A stretch of 64,000 nt of DNA from Tenebrio molitor. Taxonomy: Eukaryota > Arthropoda > Insecta > Coleoptera > Tenebrionidae. Positions 1 to 13,155 of this stretch are shown in pieces. Where the stretch lies: NCBI RefSeq assembly GCF_963966145.1, contig NC_091047.1, positions 28,582,001 to 28,646,000 on the forward strand, read 5' to 3'. A program made the position numbers and the translations under genes. Each line of letters starts with the position of its first letter. Position 1 is the first letter of the stretch. The notes under the pieces were generated by a model. That model was not told the origin of the DNA. It ran no database searches and saw only the letters and a program-made list of their open reading frames with translations.

Positions 1-18
1 TATTCTAAATGTTCCATT

Positions 19-238
19 ATGCTGGTGTTCCAGAACTGCCTCCCTAGAGAAAAAAGAGAGTATTTGGGTAAATGTGATAATCTGAATTTTAAAGAAAAAA
101 GTCCTATCTCAAGCGATAATCGAAAAAAGACATCTTAAACTTGACCAATCAGAGTTGAGCACCATCAAGGCATCAAGTGCTGTGTGCTGTCGGCTCATGC
201 CTGTTTTCTATGGGAAGGCAGTTCTGGGACAGGCTCTA
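19..238. mobile_element. Short TIR element related to the 920-bp element at 55474
   Basis: Inverted ends CCAGAACTGCCTCCC / GGGAAGGCAGTTCTGG face each other. Its interior (124-154, AAAAGACATCTTAAAC then ACCAATCAGAG) matches positions 55575-55604 of the larger element at about 80 percent by eye. It is a diverged deletion derivative of the same family. Confidence 0.55.
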
Positions 239-2358
239 TATTAATCAATTAATCATTGCATGTTCATTTTTTCAAAAAAAAAGTAACCGTGAACATTCCT
301 TCCTTTAATTATGTACTTTCGAGCAGAAATCATTCAGGACTAAATCTGGCAAATAAAGAGGTTACTTGAGCTATTTTGAAACCGACATTATGCATGAATA
401 GCAGCCACGAAACTATGTCTCTTCTAAGCCGGAACTTTGTCCTGGTTGAGTAGCACACCTTAACTCAGTTTTCACCTTCGTTTTCTTTAAATTAATTCTG
501 TGTAATCATCTTCAATCAAAATCAAGTCAGTCAAAAGCATTCCATCAAAGAATAAATATTCCCGCTGAAGTGAGGAATCCTTGTGTCCCCACTCCATACT
601 TTGATCATCCTAAATAAAAGTTTCATTGATTGTAATAAATCTTTTACAATAAGAAATCCACTCGCATCCGAGTTAATAACAATAAATAATGCATCACCCT
701 CGTATTAGAAGCATCAGACGTTATTGATTAATTTTTCAAAATTTTTGTTCTGCAATTAGGTATCTACGAGAAAAAGTAGACACCAACTTTGTTTTCAACG
801 TTTCGTCTCATTCCCTACACATATTTCTCTCATATTAAAAAGTGACGATTTACTTGTTTTTTTATTTATTTTGCAGCTTTTGATTGCTAGATAAATTATT
901 GATATTGATTTAAACAGGACAATAAAGGAACACCAATAAGGGAGGTGGTGAAACTATCCCCACTAAAACCAAAGGAATTTAAAACCTCAAAGTGCGTGAA
1001 TTAATTTTGAATTTTTTAAATATCTTGAAACAACCGTTGTTTTCCAAACATTGTTTAGATTTACTTTGTGTCACTGCGTAAACCACATTAATTATTTTAT
1101 CAGCAGCAAACAAATAAGATAATTACAAATTTCTTTTGACTAATCTGTTTACTCATTCGGCTGTTAAACACTTTTCAGAAATTGTTATTCCGATTAAACC
1201 GTCATTCAATTAGTTCAAGGTAGGTACATTTAGGGTACAAAAATTTAATTACACTCCTCATCCTCCTCAGATGCGCACCAGCTGTTACAACAACGGTAAA
1301 ATTATTAAAATAATAATACTCGGCTAGCTACAATCCAATGAGTAATGTTCCGGTTATAATTAGTTTCGTTTTCGTGACTTTCTGGTAAATTTATTATTTC
1401 TAATAAAACAAAAACGTCTTTCGATGCTGTGTGATCATAAAAATGCGGTTTACAGATAAAACACGAAAAATAAATCCTGGCTGTCGCCAGTAAGCGTCGA
1501 GAATGACAGTTACAATACGAACAGCTGCGAATGACATTTTCTAAATTTGGATTTTTGAATAAAGTGAAATAAAATCGCGTTTCCTTTTTAATTTTTTTTT
1601 TTTTAATTAATGATGCTTTCTTGAAATGTGATCCTGGAATTTCAAATACACTGTCCATTCTTTGTTGGAATAAGTGAGGTGAATCGCCATCGATGAAAAT
1701 AATCATAAGCTTGTTTAGCTTTATGAAGCACTTAAGTAAGAAGGATAAGTGTCGGGGGAGTCATTTTGTATGTTTTACATCTCTTAGCTCTTCGCTACCC
1801 GAATTACGTGTTTATTTTAGTAAATGTAAACCGAGACGCAGAGCATGGTGTCGGGTCTCGGGATATTTTTATATGAGCACAACCAGCTAGTTATCTCGTG
1901 CATCTCGTGATTTATTTCTGTCGAGTATTTATAAAGTTAGAACGAAATAAACGAAACTTTTTTCTTTCGATTTTATATCAAACGCTGTTCATCGTTAACT
2001 TTTCTTATAGAGAAATTACAATACAATGTTATAAAAAATAATCAAAGCGATATTCCATTCCATTCTGGTACCTACTTTAATTTTTCTTTGATAATTTAAT
2101 TCATGTATAAAAAATCCCATAAGCCGCGATGTATTTGTCACTTGGACATCGGATAAAGTTAACCCTAACTTTGCATCTGGATAAAATGTGCTTAAACTTC
2201 CATGGCAAACTTTTTCGAACCTGATTATTGTTTGTTGTTATGATAACGAACCAACAATCTTAAACATTGACACAGCTTGCAATAAATTGACGTGCAAAAT
2301 GGCCAATTCAATTTTTCATAATTACCTACCTATTATTATTCATTAAATTATCTCATCG
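239..2358. other. Intergenic, AT-rich
   Basis: Nothing convincing. Short frames at 1305-1706 and 1693-1890 have no coding character. Confidence 0.6.
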
Positions 2359-2580
2359 AATTACGCTCGAGGTTTTTTTCGTCCAGGATAAAATTTCATT
2401 TTTTAAACTCTAATTTGGTTTCTTTTTGGTAAATTGACTCCACAAACCACCAGATAAAAAAACTCGTCCTTCGGACTCGTTTTTTTATCGGGTGGTTTGT
2501 GTCGTCAATTTAAAAAGCAACCAAATTATCGTAAAAAAAATTCAATTTTATCCGGACAAAAAAAACCTCTCGTGTAATTA
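2359..2580. repeat. Foldback repeat, about 222 bp
   Basis: Two arms of about 110 bp mirror each other (AATTACGCTCGAGG... against CGTGTAATT), with a perfect inner hairpin core around GATAAAAAAACTCGTCC (2452-2490). Frames inside it are by-products. Confidence 0.7.
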
Positions 2581-2656
2581 CAGTCGAAAAAATGTATGTC
2601 AAAATGAAACGTCAAATTTATTAGGTCAACTCAATAAAAATTTTCTCGGTGGATTG

Positions 2657-2814
2657 TCGAATACAATTCGTGGTCCAATTTTTTCTGCAAAATTTGTCAT
2701 TTAAGGCATTCGTAGCTTTTCCTTTTGGAAAATTAATTAATTTTCGTTGCAAAAGCTACTCATGTCTTAAATGACAAATTTTGTCGGAAAAAATTAGACC
2801 ACTTATTGTATTAT
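2657..2814. repeat. Foldback repeat, about 158 bp
   Basis: Arms of about 75 bp, e.g. AAATTTGTCATTTAAG (2690) against CTTAAATGACAAATTT (2766), with outer GAATACAATTCGTGG. It ends exactly where the next MITE begins. Confidence 0.7.
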
Positions 2815-2815
2815 A

Positions 2816-3203
2816 CAGTGTGGAATAAAATGATTTACATCTAGTTACCTTTGCATTACCCTTGTAAAAATACGAAATGCCGCTCTACAAAAAAAAGAAA
2901 GCCTAACCTCAAAATATTCCAAAATTCCAAATGTGATTTATTGCGAAGGGATGATATGAATGCAAAGTAAAGATTGAAATTAAAAAGGAGCTAACAAAAG
3001 CAAGTCACAGCTAGTGTTGAAAGTGGCCACCAACGTTTGTTAATTCAATTTAGTAAATTGTAACAATTGTCAATTCGATTGATGACATTTATTGACAGAA
3101 TTAATAGTTCGGCACTTCAAAAAAAAAGTAGAGCGGTACAGGAAAATTTACATGTGCAAAAATTCCAAAGGTAATTAGATGTAAATCATTTTATTCCACA
3201 CTG
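2816..3203. mobile_element. MITE, Tc1/mariner type, TA-flanked
   Basis: Terminal inverted repeats of about 40 bp start CAGTGTGGAATAAAATGA and differ at one base. TA lies on both sides. A second pair, CCGCTCTAC / GTAGAGCGG, is nested inside. It encodes nothing. Confidence 0.85.
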
Positions 3204-6200
3204 TATATGAAAAAGAATTTCTGGGTTTGTTTAAAAATACGAAGAAAAATGTTAATGTTATGTACAATGTATGACAGATGAAAAGTCAAGAGTAATTTTT
3301 GTTTCAAGCTGCCATAACATTTAATGAAAAATTATTTGAGTTTCGCAAATAAAGAAGCCAAATCTGGCAAATATGAGAGAGATCAGGCATTCATTCAAAC
3401 TTTTCCTTTGTTCTTATTGAAATACACGCAAGGTATACATGTTTTTTCAGTGTTGGTGAGTTGGTGTAGGTATGTATATTAGCGTTGAAGTGGGGTAGCT
3501 CCTATTTCACAAGAAGTATGATCGATAAAGAACAACATCCTCGTTACCTACATGTTTGTAATCTTTCCGTAACAATGTCCAGACAAAAAGATTCAATTAC
3601 AAACAAACTGACACACATAAATAGAATAAAATTACTTCTTAATCCATGCCAAGATCAGTTTGTCCCATGCACAATTGCACAAGTTATTCTTTTTATACCA
3701 CGACTCCACGCATTGTTAGATACCAATAAATCAGTAGAGGATAGGACCAAAGAAAAGAACAGTAATTAGGTACATGTTCATTGGGAATCAGAATTACTCC
3801 ATCTGTGACAAAAAACATACTTCTGTAAATATACGAAACTTCTTTGGAAAGTATGTACTCGTATTTCCATTTTTTCCCTGTTCTTCTGTTTATGCATCCT
3901 AATAATCCACGTGTCGACTATAACTATAAGACCATCCAAAAAGTTAGACGAAACCTCAATCCTCCTAAAAAGGGCGACAAAGCGACTGGGATGTTGTCAC
4001 TTTCGGTCGTTTTTGCTCAGCGTTTGAGCAGTGGAGGATCAACTTCATCATTTTTTTTTTTTCATATCGGAATATGAATTATGATGCACGATTTGTTAAT
4101 GAGAAATGTATGTCTGCTGTACGTTTTAATCCAATTAGTCAATTCCCAAAATCAAGTCATGCACAACATCGATATTTTCTGGGTCTGAGTTCATCTCTGA
4201 CTTTCGTTGTTACATTTGTTTTTTTTCATGCCTACTTTCATTTTCCATGTAGGTACCTCGCTTCATCCACCTTCCCAGTTTCTTAGTCTGAAATAAATCC
4301 CAGGCTAAAAATAGCAGCCATTGTTATAACAACACATATTATGCTAAATAAGTATAATCATCGATTAAAGAATGTTTGTATGTTCAGCTTATGCATCCTC
4401 TCCGCTTCAAAGAACATTTTTAAACACTGCTCACGCTGCATATTTATATACCCACTTTCAATTGATAGATACACTCAACTCCCCTTTAATAATATTCCTT
4501 GATCGATTAATTACCAAGCATCAGTAATGATTTTTGCAATACTTTATAATCAAATCAAATTAAAACGTTCAAATTATTTAAAAAAAAATTCAAATTGATT
4601 ATAAATGCCTGTGCGACTCGTCGATAAAGACTTCCGCCGACAGATTATTGATCAGATAAGGTAAGCAGATCCTATCATATTTTATTAATGACTGAATAAA
4701 TTACATGCAAGTTATTTACAATGAGATTAAATTCTCTTCATTACAATAGTATTATTCTGTACAGAGTGTCCCATCGAATTATAATATCTTCTGATTGATT
4801 GGGAGCGATTCCTTTAATTCTGGGAGATTCCCGACTTAATAGTACCTACTCTTGCTGAATCAGGAAACATCTTACAAACACAGTGTGTTACAGTTTTTTA
4901 AGATTAACCCAGCATTTAAGTAGGAAATTAAATTTCGAAATTAACGACCAATAAACTTTAGTATTTCCTTTCAAACAGGCTGATTTTCGTTAATTTACAA
5001 TCAAATTAAAAGTAAACGAGTGGCCACCATGCGAAACTTGTGTAATAAATACTTGTTTTTGTCACTTTTATTAATCTATAATTTTGTGAGATGATATCAT
5101 TATTGTTAATGCCGAACTAGTTCCAAACAAAACAAAAAATCTCAGCTCGAAACAAGATGAAGCTGTTACCAACACGAAATGTATTTCTTTTTTCTTTAAA
5201 TAACAAGTTCTAAAAAATTCAATTCTGGGGAAACGTAATCTTGTGGATGTGGTTTAACTGTGGTTAAGGCGCTAATTCCGGAATTAAAACTTGAATTTCA
5301 ACACGCATCAACTACCAGTTTTATACAGTAAAAAATTCATTAGCTGTTGGTTTTTATATAATTAAACATTTTTAAAAATGATTAAAATAAAGCGGCTCAA
5401 TTAAGTCGGCAATTTGTTCTTTATTGCGTTAACACTATTTATTTACTTATAATCAATATAACCTTGTGCAAAAGAACCATTGTTCAATCGTTCTAGTCTT
5501 GTTCTTGCCTCTGCAAAACCTGTTCAATTTAAATTTCAAGAACACTTTTTATATCGTCTATGCTTTGTGCTAGAGCCTAATAATCAATAACAGAAAAATT
5601 AAAACTTCGTTAACAAAAACTCACCACGTACAGAATACAAAGGTTGAAGTTCAGTAATGTTGGTTGACGAAATTGGAATCCAGATGAATTAGCCAGCAAG
5701 ACACGCGGACTTGAACCACATGTAAAAATTAAAATTGTTGTGTCTCCTCCTTGAAATATATTCCGATTCCCGCATATAGGAGGTCGTCTTTCAAAGTCTA
5801 ATAATCAATGTTAACAAAAACCCTAATGGATGACAAAAAAATCTAAAATACAAGACCATGTATGGTAGGCAACCAACTATACACACAAACGTTTCTTTCC
5901 TAAGAATTTTGTTCCATTAAAAAAATTAATGAAACGATTTAAGTAACTTTGATTCTTAAAAATGCAAGTTGGATTCCTAGTTCTGCACTAAATATCCCAA
6001 GAATTAGACACTGTGATCCACCACTAATGAGTCAATTAACTAGACATAATTCAAACATTTACACACCAGTAACACTTCTGCAGTCTTAATTGGTTTGAAC
6101 TGCGTTTAAAAACTGTATCTAAGCGGAGAGCGGATTTTATGAATAAAATTTACAGAATTTGTAAAATAATAATTGGCGATACTGTTTTTTACAAAATTGA

Positions 6201-8283
6201 AATATGGAGATTATTAATCAAGTCAAATACATTTAATTGAACCCTCTGTATATACTCATATAGGTACAACCGATAAATCTGTCAATTTTTAATTTTCTCC
6301 TGTTAAAAATGCATGATTACAGTAATCGTTGAGGTCTGATGTTTGGTGTGCACGGCACAGGCAGATGGCGCTAGCGCCTTCTACATTGATCTAAATTTTA
6401 CGAGATGAGAGATGTTTCCAGGAAGAATGAAGAAGCTTCATTTGATGTTATTTCACTAATTTCCTGTGAAAAATTAGTCACAAGTTTTAGACAAAAAATG
6501 TACACGTAGAGAAAATATTTGAGTACACTTGTAAACCCAACACGAACGACATGAAACTATCGTACATGCAACAGATTTCCTTTTGTTATCATGTATTAAA
6601 TTTCTAATTCCAATCGATGAGTAGTATTTGATTATTTAAGCCCAATAAAATATGCAACAGACTAATAAGGTAATTGAACATAAACTGTACAAAATATCAT
6701 TACAGAAAAATGAGTCGTAATTGCTTATTTACAACATTTTCGTGTCATAATAATGGTTGTTTTATTAAAGTCCTGTTAAAAAATTGTATTGAAAGCGAAG
6801 TAAATTAAAGGTCAGATAAAAATGACGTGGAAAAAATCTCTAACAAGAATTGTTTTATTTTTAAAATGATTTGGGGATACTAAAGTACCTACTTACTTGA
6901 TACCTATTACATTATTACATACATATTTTGAACCTTTATTCTTTATTTAAATCTATAAGAAGTTCCTGGTATAAATGAAAATTTTTAGTGAGTTGTTCGG
7001 AATATACCTAGTTGTAATTCAGCAAAAGTCGAGGGTTGTTGGGGTGAAACGGGAAGAAGGAACAGATTGTGTTGAACATTAGTTCTACCCTCCTCTGGAC
7101 CTAACACACCAACATCTGTTTCCTTTTAAAGCAGACATTGTCTTGGGACAGAAATGAACCTTAAATTTTTAAAGAGACACTCGGGAGCGAGTCGAAACAA
7201 ACAGTTCAATCCTTTATGAAGCCCAGAAAAAAGATCTATGCTTTTCATACTTAACAATGTAACATTTTTAATTTTTATACTAAAAAACTTAAAAACAGAT
7301 TGATAAACCTTTGTTTTGAAGGTAAAAAAAACTTATTATTTCTTGTACTTTTATAAATCAATATTTTAGATTAACAAATTTAAAAATTAAGAAATGATGA
7401 AGATGAAAACGGGAATTTTCAAAATTAGCTTTTTGGTGATTTGTGTACCACAACAATCACTTTGTTTGTTTTATAGATGGGTATTTCTTGCGATCACAGA
7501 GATACATTTTTAATAGGGAGCCACAATTTGTCATACATTAAAAATTATTTGGTCAAGGTCCCAACAATCGTAAACATGTCAATCAAATATTAACTAGAGA
7601 AATCATCGCCTGTCACTCAATCAATTTATAACTAACTCTAGTTAGAAGATTTTAAATTAATTCATTTAATGTTGGTATAGCTGCATACAAAAATTACATC
7701 ACATTCCTATTTTAATGAACATTTTGGATGATTCAAAAATTACAAAAAAAAATTGTACCTAGTATATCGAATGTTATTTCTATTCAGGAAAAATTGAGCA
7801 AACAAAAATTTCAATATTTAGCAAAGTATTCTTTTTCTTTAAGAGCAGTAGAAGAGTGTAGCCTGTGTAGACAATTAAGCACTCAATATGTAAAGAGTAA
7901 ATTTAAATTGTAATTCTAGCCTTAATTAACGTTTCAGTATGATTCCATACGTTTTCTATAGACATAGAGCTTAAATCAGGTGATTGTAAAGGCTACTAAT
8001 TATATTAATAATCCTTTTTTTTCTACCACTTGTACTAGTAAATTTAGAAAAAAATTACATTGCTGGTTTTGTTTATTATCGTTTACTTGAAAATTGTTTG
8101 CAATAGTAGTTCTCTTGTAGGAAAATTCAAGAAATAAATGTTTTCAATAAACACCCATTGTGTTAAGTAATAAAGTAATCCCACCAAATTAATCTGCATC
8201 AACAATTTCGTTTGCTTTACAGTTTGTAGAGCAGAAAAGGAAATGAATAGAGTTTTCTCATGCACTCATTATAATGTAACACC
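3204..8283. other. Intergenic, AT-rich
   Basis: Apart from the candidate exon at 4605-4660 I see no gene. A minus-strand patch around 5629-5690 (reading VLLANSSGFQFRQPTLLNF up to a GTGAGT donor) is open but unsupported. A 12-bp palindrome GGCGCTAGCGCC is at 6367-6378. Confidence 0.5.
4605..4660 (+). CDS. Candidate first coding exon, product unknown
   Basis: In a very AT-rich neighbourhood a short GC-richer patch reads MPVRLVDKDFRRQIIDQI from an ATG in an ATAAATG context, and ends in AG|GTAAGC (phase 2). The donor is near consensus. No partner exon was found in the window, so it may be the 5' exon of a gene with a very long intron, or chance. Confidence 0.22.
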
Positions 8284-8343
8284 CGGTATAAATATAGAAC
8301 TCGTCAACTCGAGAGTATCACGAGATTATAGATATTTATACCG
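8284..8343. repeat. Short palindromic foldback
   Basis: CGGTATAAATATAGAACTCG faces CGAGATTATAGATATTTATACCG around a short loop. Confidence 0.6.
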
Positions 8344-8888
8344 AGGATGCTTAGAGGTAGCGTAGCAACAAACATGATCAATCAAAAGTTCTTCTTTGCA
8401 CTTTCGACACTTGTTCTCAAAAAAAAATTGTACTTCTGCTTAGACAGGTTTCACTAATTAATTCAGAAAGTTTTGTCAATAACAACATTTCTCAACAATT
8501 TTTGAGGACACCAACTGAATTTTCCTATAAATAAATTTAATGTTCCGCAAGCGTGGAGATAATAGACGAACATAAATAACCATGTTGTCACTTTGAACAA
8601 CGGATCAGAGTTATTAAAATGCCAATGACTCAATGGTTGTGTACTCTGCACAGCGCTTCTGCTTCCGATCACGATATTATCCTGATGCGGTCTTTCCGCC
8701 ATTCTGTCGCAGAATGTTGTCATGATCGATAACAAAATGCCGCAGACACACCTCGAAAACAGAAATTTTGGGTAATTAGCTAGCTAATGAGGTTATCACG
8801 ATATGATGCGGTAATTCATTCAAGAATATTGTCTGCCACTCTGCTGTCGACTGAACACGCCCAACGGATATGACGCCATGAGAAAACG

Positions 8889-8969
8889 ATGTTCACTCGA
8901 CCGTATACAAATGAAGATTCTTTTTTGGAGGACTTCCGCATGTACGAGTGCAATTATCGGTCGGTGCAG
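8889..8969 (+). CDS. Candidate first coding exon, product unknown
   Basis: The plus strand reads 27 codons from ATG (MFTRPYTNEDSFLEDFR, ending NYRSVQ) to CAG|GTAAGC, a strong donor, in phase 0. An overlapping frame from the ATG at 8878 is open to the same donor. An in-frame stop sits just upstream, so it would be an initial exon. Its phase fits the acceptor at 17216, but that pairing is pure speculation. Confidence 0.2.
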
Positions 8970-9932
8970 GTAAGCACCTTCGAACATGTGTGGGTCAAAG
9001 CAAAATAGATTTTTTTAGTAAAATTTATTTATTTTTCCAAGCAAGATCGGGTTATGTAAATTAATTGAATTAAGAAACAGATGATGGATGAGTCACAGTA
9101 TTTTTAGACAACGGTGAGGTTCTTACGTAATATTTTGCTGTAACAACATAAGGTGAAAAGATTTTATCATTAAGGTAGGACGTGCAAAGATTTTGAATGT
9201 TTTTGATTGAAGCGTTACTTTAAGAATGTCAAAAATGTCAAAAATGGTAAGGCGATGACACTGTCACTAGTTCTTAAGCAACGTTGTAATGATTTATTGG
9301 ACATAACTTACAGTTCTTCCTGTCCAGAAGGTACGTACTCGTACATTGCCACTAAAATCCTAAAGCTAAAGGCGCATCAGGAAAAGCTTTTTGAAATAAA
9401 ATGTGCTCAATAAAAAAATAACTGAAAATATATTGAGATGAGTAGCTTCTCTCAAAAATGTTGACGTTATTAACTGGATAAGTTTTTTTTTCCCTAAATG
9501 AAATTGGTCTATGTTTAAATCAGATATACCTACATAATAGCTAAAAATCAAGCTCAAACATGCAGCATAATTGATGAGAAAACTTTTACATCACATATTA
9601 CTTCTAAACTCTTAAATTTATGATACATTTCTTATTCACATCGATTAGTCTTTTATTGAAAAAGAGTTTTCTTCTTCTTCTTGCTCTTTCAATAAAATGT
9701 CGTAGCCTCCGTCTGTTAGATGTGTAATTTCTTGCTTGATTCAACTTCCAACCTCTTGGTGCTCGATCGATAAATATACTACTGTGATAACACGGCTCCA
9801 CCACTACATTTCTGGCGACAACAAACTACATATTACTATTTATTTATTTTTTTTTATTAAACTAAAAACAGTATTGCTAGAAAAGACACTTTAAGGAACT
9901 TCAGTAAAACTCAAGAACAACTATTTCACATA

Positions 9933-10369
9933 CAGTGTGTCCAAAAAGTCTGGAAACACCCCAATAAAATAGAAACGAATGATTTTCGAGAAAAACGCAA
10001 AAACAGGTGAACTAGCATTTTCAAAAAGCTTTCTATTGGTGGTATCTGTTTGCTGTTTTTGATGACCTTGAAAGAATTATGATGTCATCAGAGGTTTTTT
10101 TAAATAGCAACGTCGCATTTTTACTACCGTTTTTAATAGATCTTTTAATTACCTACCCGACGGTCAAAAAATGTTTCAATTTACATAAGAAATTTCCTGA
10201 AAAAACCTATTTTTTTTATAGTAATAACTTTTTCAAGGTCATCGAAAAGACCAAAAAGAAAATATCAGCAGAATTTTTTTTTAAAACACTAATTGACCTG
10301 TCTAGATTTTTTTCAAAAATTATGCGTTACGTTTTCATTTGGGTGTTTCCAGACTTTTTGGACACACTG
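9933..10369. mobile_element. MITE, TA-flanked, 437 bp
   Basis: TIRs of about 29 bp (CAGTGTGTCCAAAAAGTCTG) are perfect or nearly so and flanked by TA. The 108-codon frame inside is rich in Phe and Lys homopolymer codons and is not a gene. Confidence 0.88.
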
Positions 10370-13020
10370 TATATTTCAAATTTCAATGGCGGCGTTGTAG
10401 CATAAATATCTTTAATTCTGTAGTAGATAGTATTAGAACAAAATACTGATTGATAAGAATAATAATAATAATACCTAGTTAAAGTGTTAAATGTATCCAT
10501 CCAAAATAATCCGGGTAGAAATTTTTCATTGCGTCCTGTGTATTGCATTAAATCATTAAAACAAGTGTATATTTTACAGAAACCAAATTTAATTTTCAGT
10601 ATGTAAATTTTTTAAATTAAATTAGAATTCGATAACATAATTACATAACATTTTTGATTTACAATGCAAAATTTTCGATAATAATACGGAATCTGGAAAA
10701 GTGCCCCGAATGCTTGCAGCGTTTCCACGTAGAATTTTAAACTAAAATACAAAATTGGCCTCTTTTAAATAATTTAGATTAATTTATCAAGAAATTGTGC
10801 TCAACGTACATATTTACAAAGGTTTTCTACATTAAAAGAAAATTGTTTTCCACTGTAGTATATGTCAATTATTTTGTTATTTCAACTTAAAACAATATTT
10901 ATGTTTTTCATATTTTTCTTACTTGGCCTTGCCTAAAAATTCAACTCTTTATATTGTTAAATTAAGGCACAACAAAATACCAAAGTCGATAATAATTATT
11001 TATGCTGTGCTCGCTATTTTTTTTCTCTTCTTTTTTCCGTTTTCCGTCCCTCTACGGTTTTCCGGCAGTCAGCTGCCCGGAGTTGGTCTTCTCCCTCCAG
11101 ACTGCCGCTGCTGCCACTTGGCGGGATATTCGCAATCCCGTCTAACTATACGTAGAAACAATATTTACCACTTTTTACATTTTTTATCTACTTTAAATTT
11201 ATCCTGTAAAAATGTTGCAACAATATTTTCATCATTCACATTTATTAAATTTAAGAAAAGCTACCTTTAATTTCTCCTTGTGCATTCTTGCAGTAAACTC
11301 TGGGTCATTTTTTGTTTTGCCATGTTAAAAAAATTCGTTCCATAACTTCACGTCTTTGAGGTGACAGTGATTGTGAGAAAAGATTATATAACTCCTCGAC
11401 CATCATTTAATTTAAGGGAATGAGCACGCAACACGGAACGAATTTAGTAAAATTGTTATGTTGCGGAATTCGTGCTTGCAAACCATAGTAATAAATTTTG
11501 TGAAGCGTTCAATTACCTACATATATCTACCATTACCAAAAATGTACCGAATAATAAAAGCTAATGGAGGTAGCTGCCGATGAAATGAACATCAAAAATA
11601 TAATGACTGGTGAAAGATACATGAGACATAGAGCAAAGCATAAAGAACATAAAAAAAATATATTTTTTATTTTTTTATTTATTATTTATGTTTCATTTTA
11701 TAAACGAATTTTTCTGTATTTTAGATATGTACTTGGGTTGGCCGTTGACCGCCTTTGGCGGCGCCATTTTTTGTCTTGGCGCCTCTAGACTGCAACTTAT
11801 GTAGTCTTATGTGTAATCCCCCGCTGTGACAATAATTGGAGAAGAAACTGTCAAGAAACAGTGATAGTGATAGGTATGATATCTTTCAGGAAAAATTCCA
11901 TCCTACAGCATGACACAGAGGCAGATTAGCATGTTTTAGTTATGACAAAGAACGAGCTACTCAGTCAATTAAACATGGAATAACATGGCGTGTATTCACC
12001 TATTTTCTTTCTGCTATTCATCATTCTTCCTTGTACACTAGACCACAAATTTCATATTGTGGTACTTGGAATCATTTAATAAAAGTTAAATTTATAACAA
12101 CTTGATAAGCAACATTAGAAAACAAAAACATTTCTAGTTTGGTGCCTCAACAGATAAAGAACAATGTTCAATAGGGCACCTCCAATTTATCGTTGTCATC
12201 TTATCGATTCTCATTCTTTTCTAGGCAGTAGAACGAGATTTATCTTCATAAACTATGAAAAATAAGTTATCCGATTAGGCTGTCCGATCTGCGTAGGGCA
12301 TTTGTTAAGATTAATGGATGAGATCCACGGTGTATCACCCACAATTGTCTTTTCCAGTCAGTTCAATAGACTTTTACAACTAATGAATGTCTGACAAGTA
12401 TCAATCACGCGAATGCTTCTGATGCATTTAATATGTCCCGCTTAATTATTTTGCTTTGAAATCATGTTCGGCCACTTGCACATCACAAATGTGAAATCTA
12501 AGAGCATATCAATATTATTATCCGCTCTTTTGACGATAATGTTCACTGTTACAGATTTATTGAGCAATTAAAGAAATGTCTGTCGAGTAATAATCGTGCA
12601 AGTACTTGTGGTGTATTAAAACGCTCCATTTCATTGTTTTGCGTGAAATAACGCTCTCCCACTTGTATGCCACTATTGTGTTGATGCGAAAATAAACAGT
12701 TGATTATTATTTTCGGCGCATTTTTCGCATTAAGGTTTGGCAGGAAGGATATGCCGCAAAATGAATCAATAGTCGGAAACCGCAACTCCCACCGACAATT
12801 TTGTCCAGAACCAGGATATTATTATCGATAATTATTGCTCCCTGCCATCGCTAACAGTTATTACTTCCCACTTTTACAACTTCCTTCAGGTTCATATTTC
12901 TCTATTGTGGGAAATTCAATCTGTAATTTAAAAAAAAAATCATTAAGTCGAAGAAATGTGGTAAAAAACTCATTTAATTAACCATCAAAAAGATAAAACA
13001 TGTAATTATTGCATAATAGT
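10370..13020. other. Intergenic
   Basis: It holds the GC-rich island at 11036-11135 and otherwise AT-rich DNA. A GC-richer patch near 11740-11790 (GGCGGCGCCA, GGCGCC words) has no clear frame. Confidence 0.5.
11036..11135. other. GC-rich island with short nested inverted repeats
   Basis: About 100 bp of G+C-rich sequence sits in AT-rich DNA. It contains GGCAGTC / GACTGCC and a GGCGGGAT-ATTCGCA-ATCCCGTC hairpin. It could be the tail or head of a decayed SINE or LINE. No coding frame is convincing. Confidence 0.35.
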
Positions 13021-13150
13021 TATTTATGCAACAAGTGAGTAAAGTAATACTTTTTTTTTACGAGAAGGAAAATTAGCCGCACGAGCGCAGCGAGTGCGCA
13101 GTCCGCCGAGTAAAGAAAAAAGATACTTTATTAACGAGTTGCATACAAAA
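13021..13150. repeat. Foldback repeat, TTATTTATGCAAC family
   Basis: Ends TATTTATGCAAC and GTTGCATACAAAA enclose a GC-rich centre with the mirror word GAGCGCAGCGAGTGCG (about 13084-13099). The same ends occur at 50805-50871 and, diverged, at 41821-41960. Confidence 0.6.
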
Positions 13151-13155
13151 ATTTT

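Noticed and set aside
6367..6378. GGCGCTAGCGCC palindrome
   Set aside because: Short and isolated; no regulatory role can be argued.
8463..8735. 90-codon minus-strand frame with GTLNLFIGKFSWCP
   Set aside because: It has hydrophobic stretches but no family likeness and no codon bias, so it is probably chance.
10079..10405. 108-codon plus-strand frame
   Set aside because: It lies within a TA-flanked MITE and is dominated by Phe and Lys runs.
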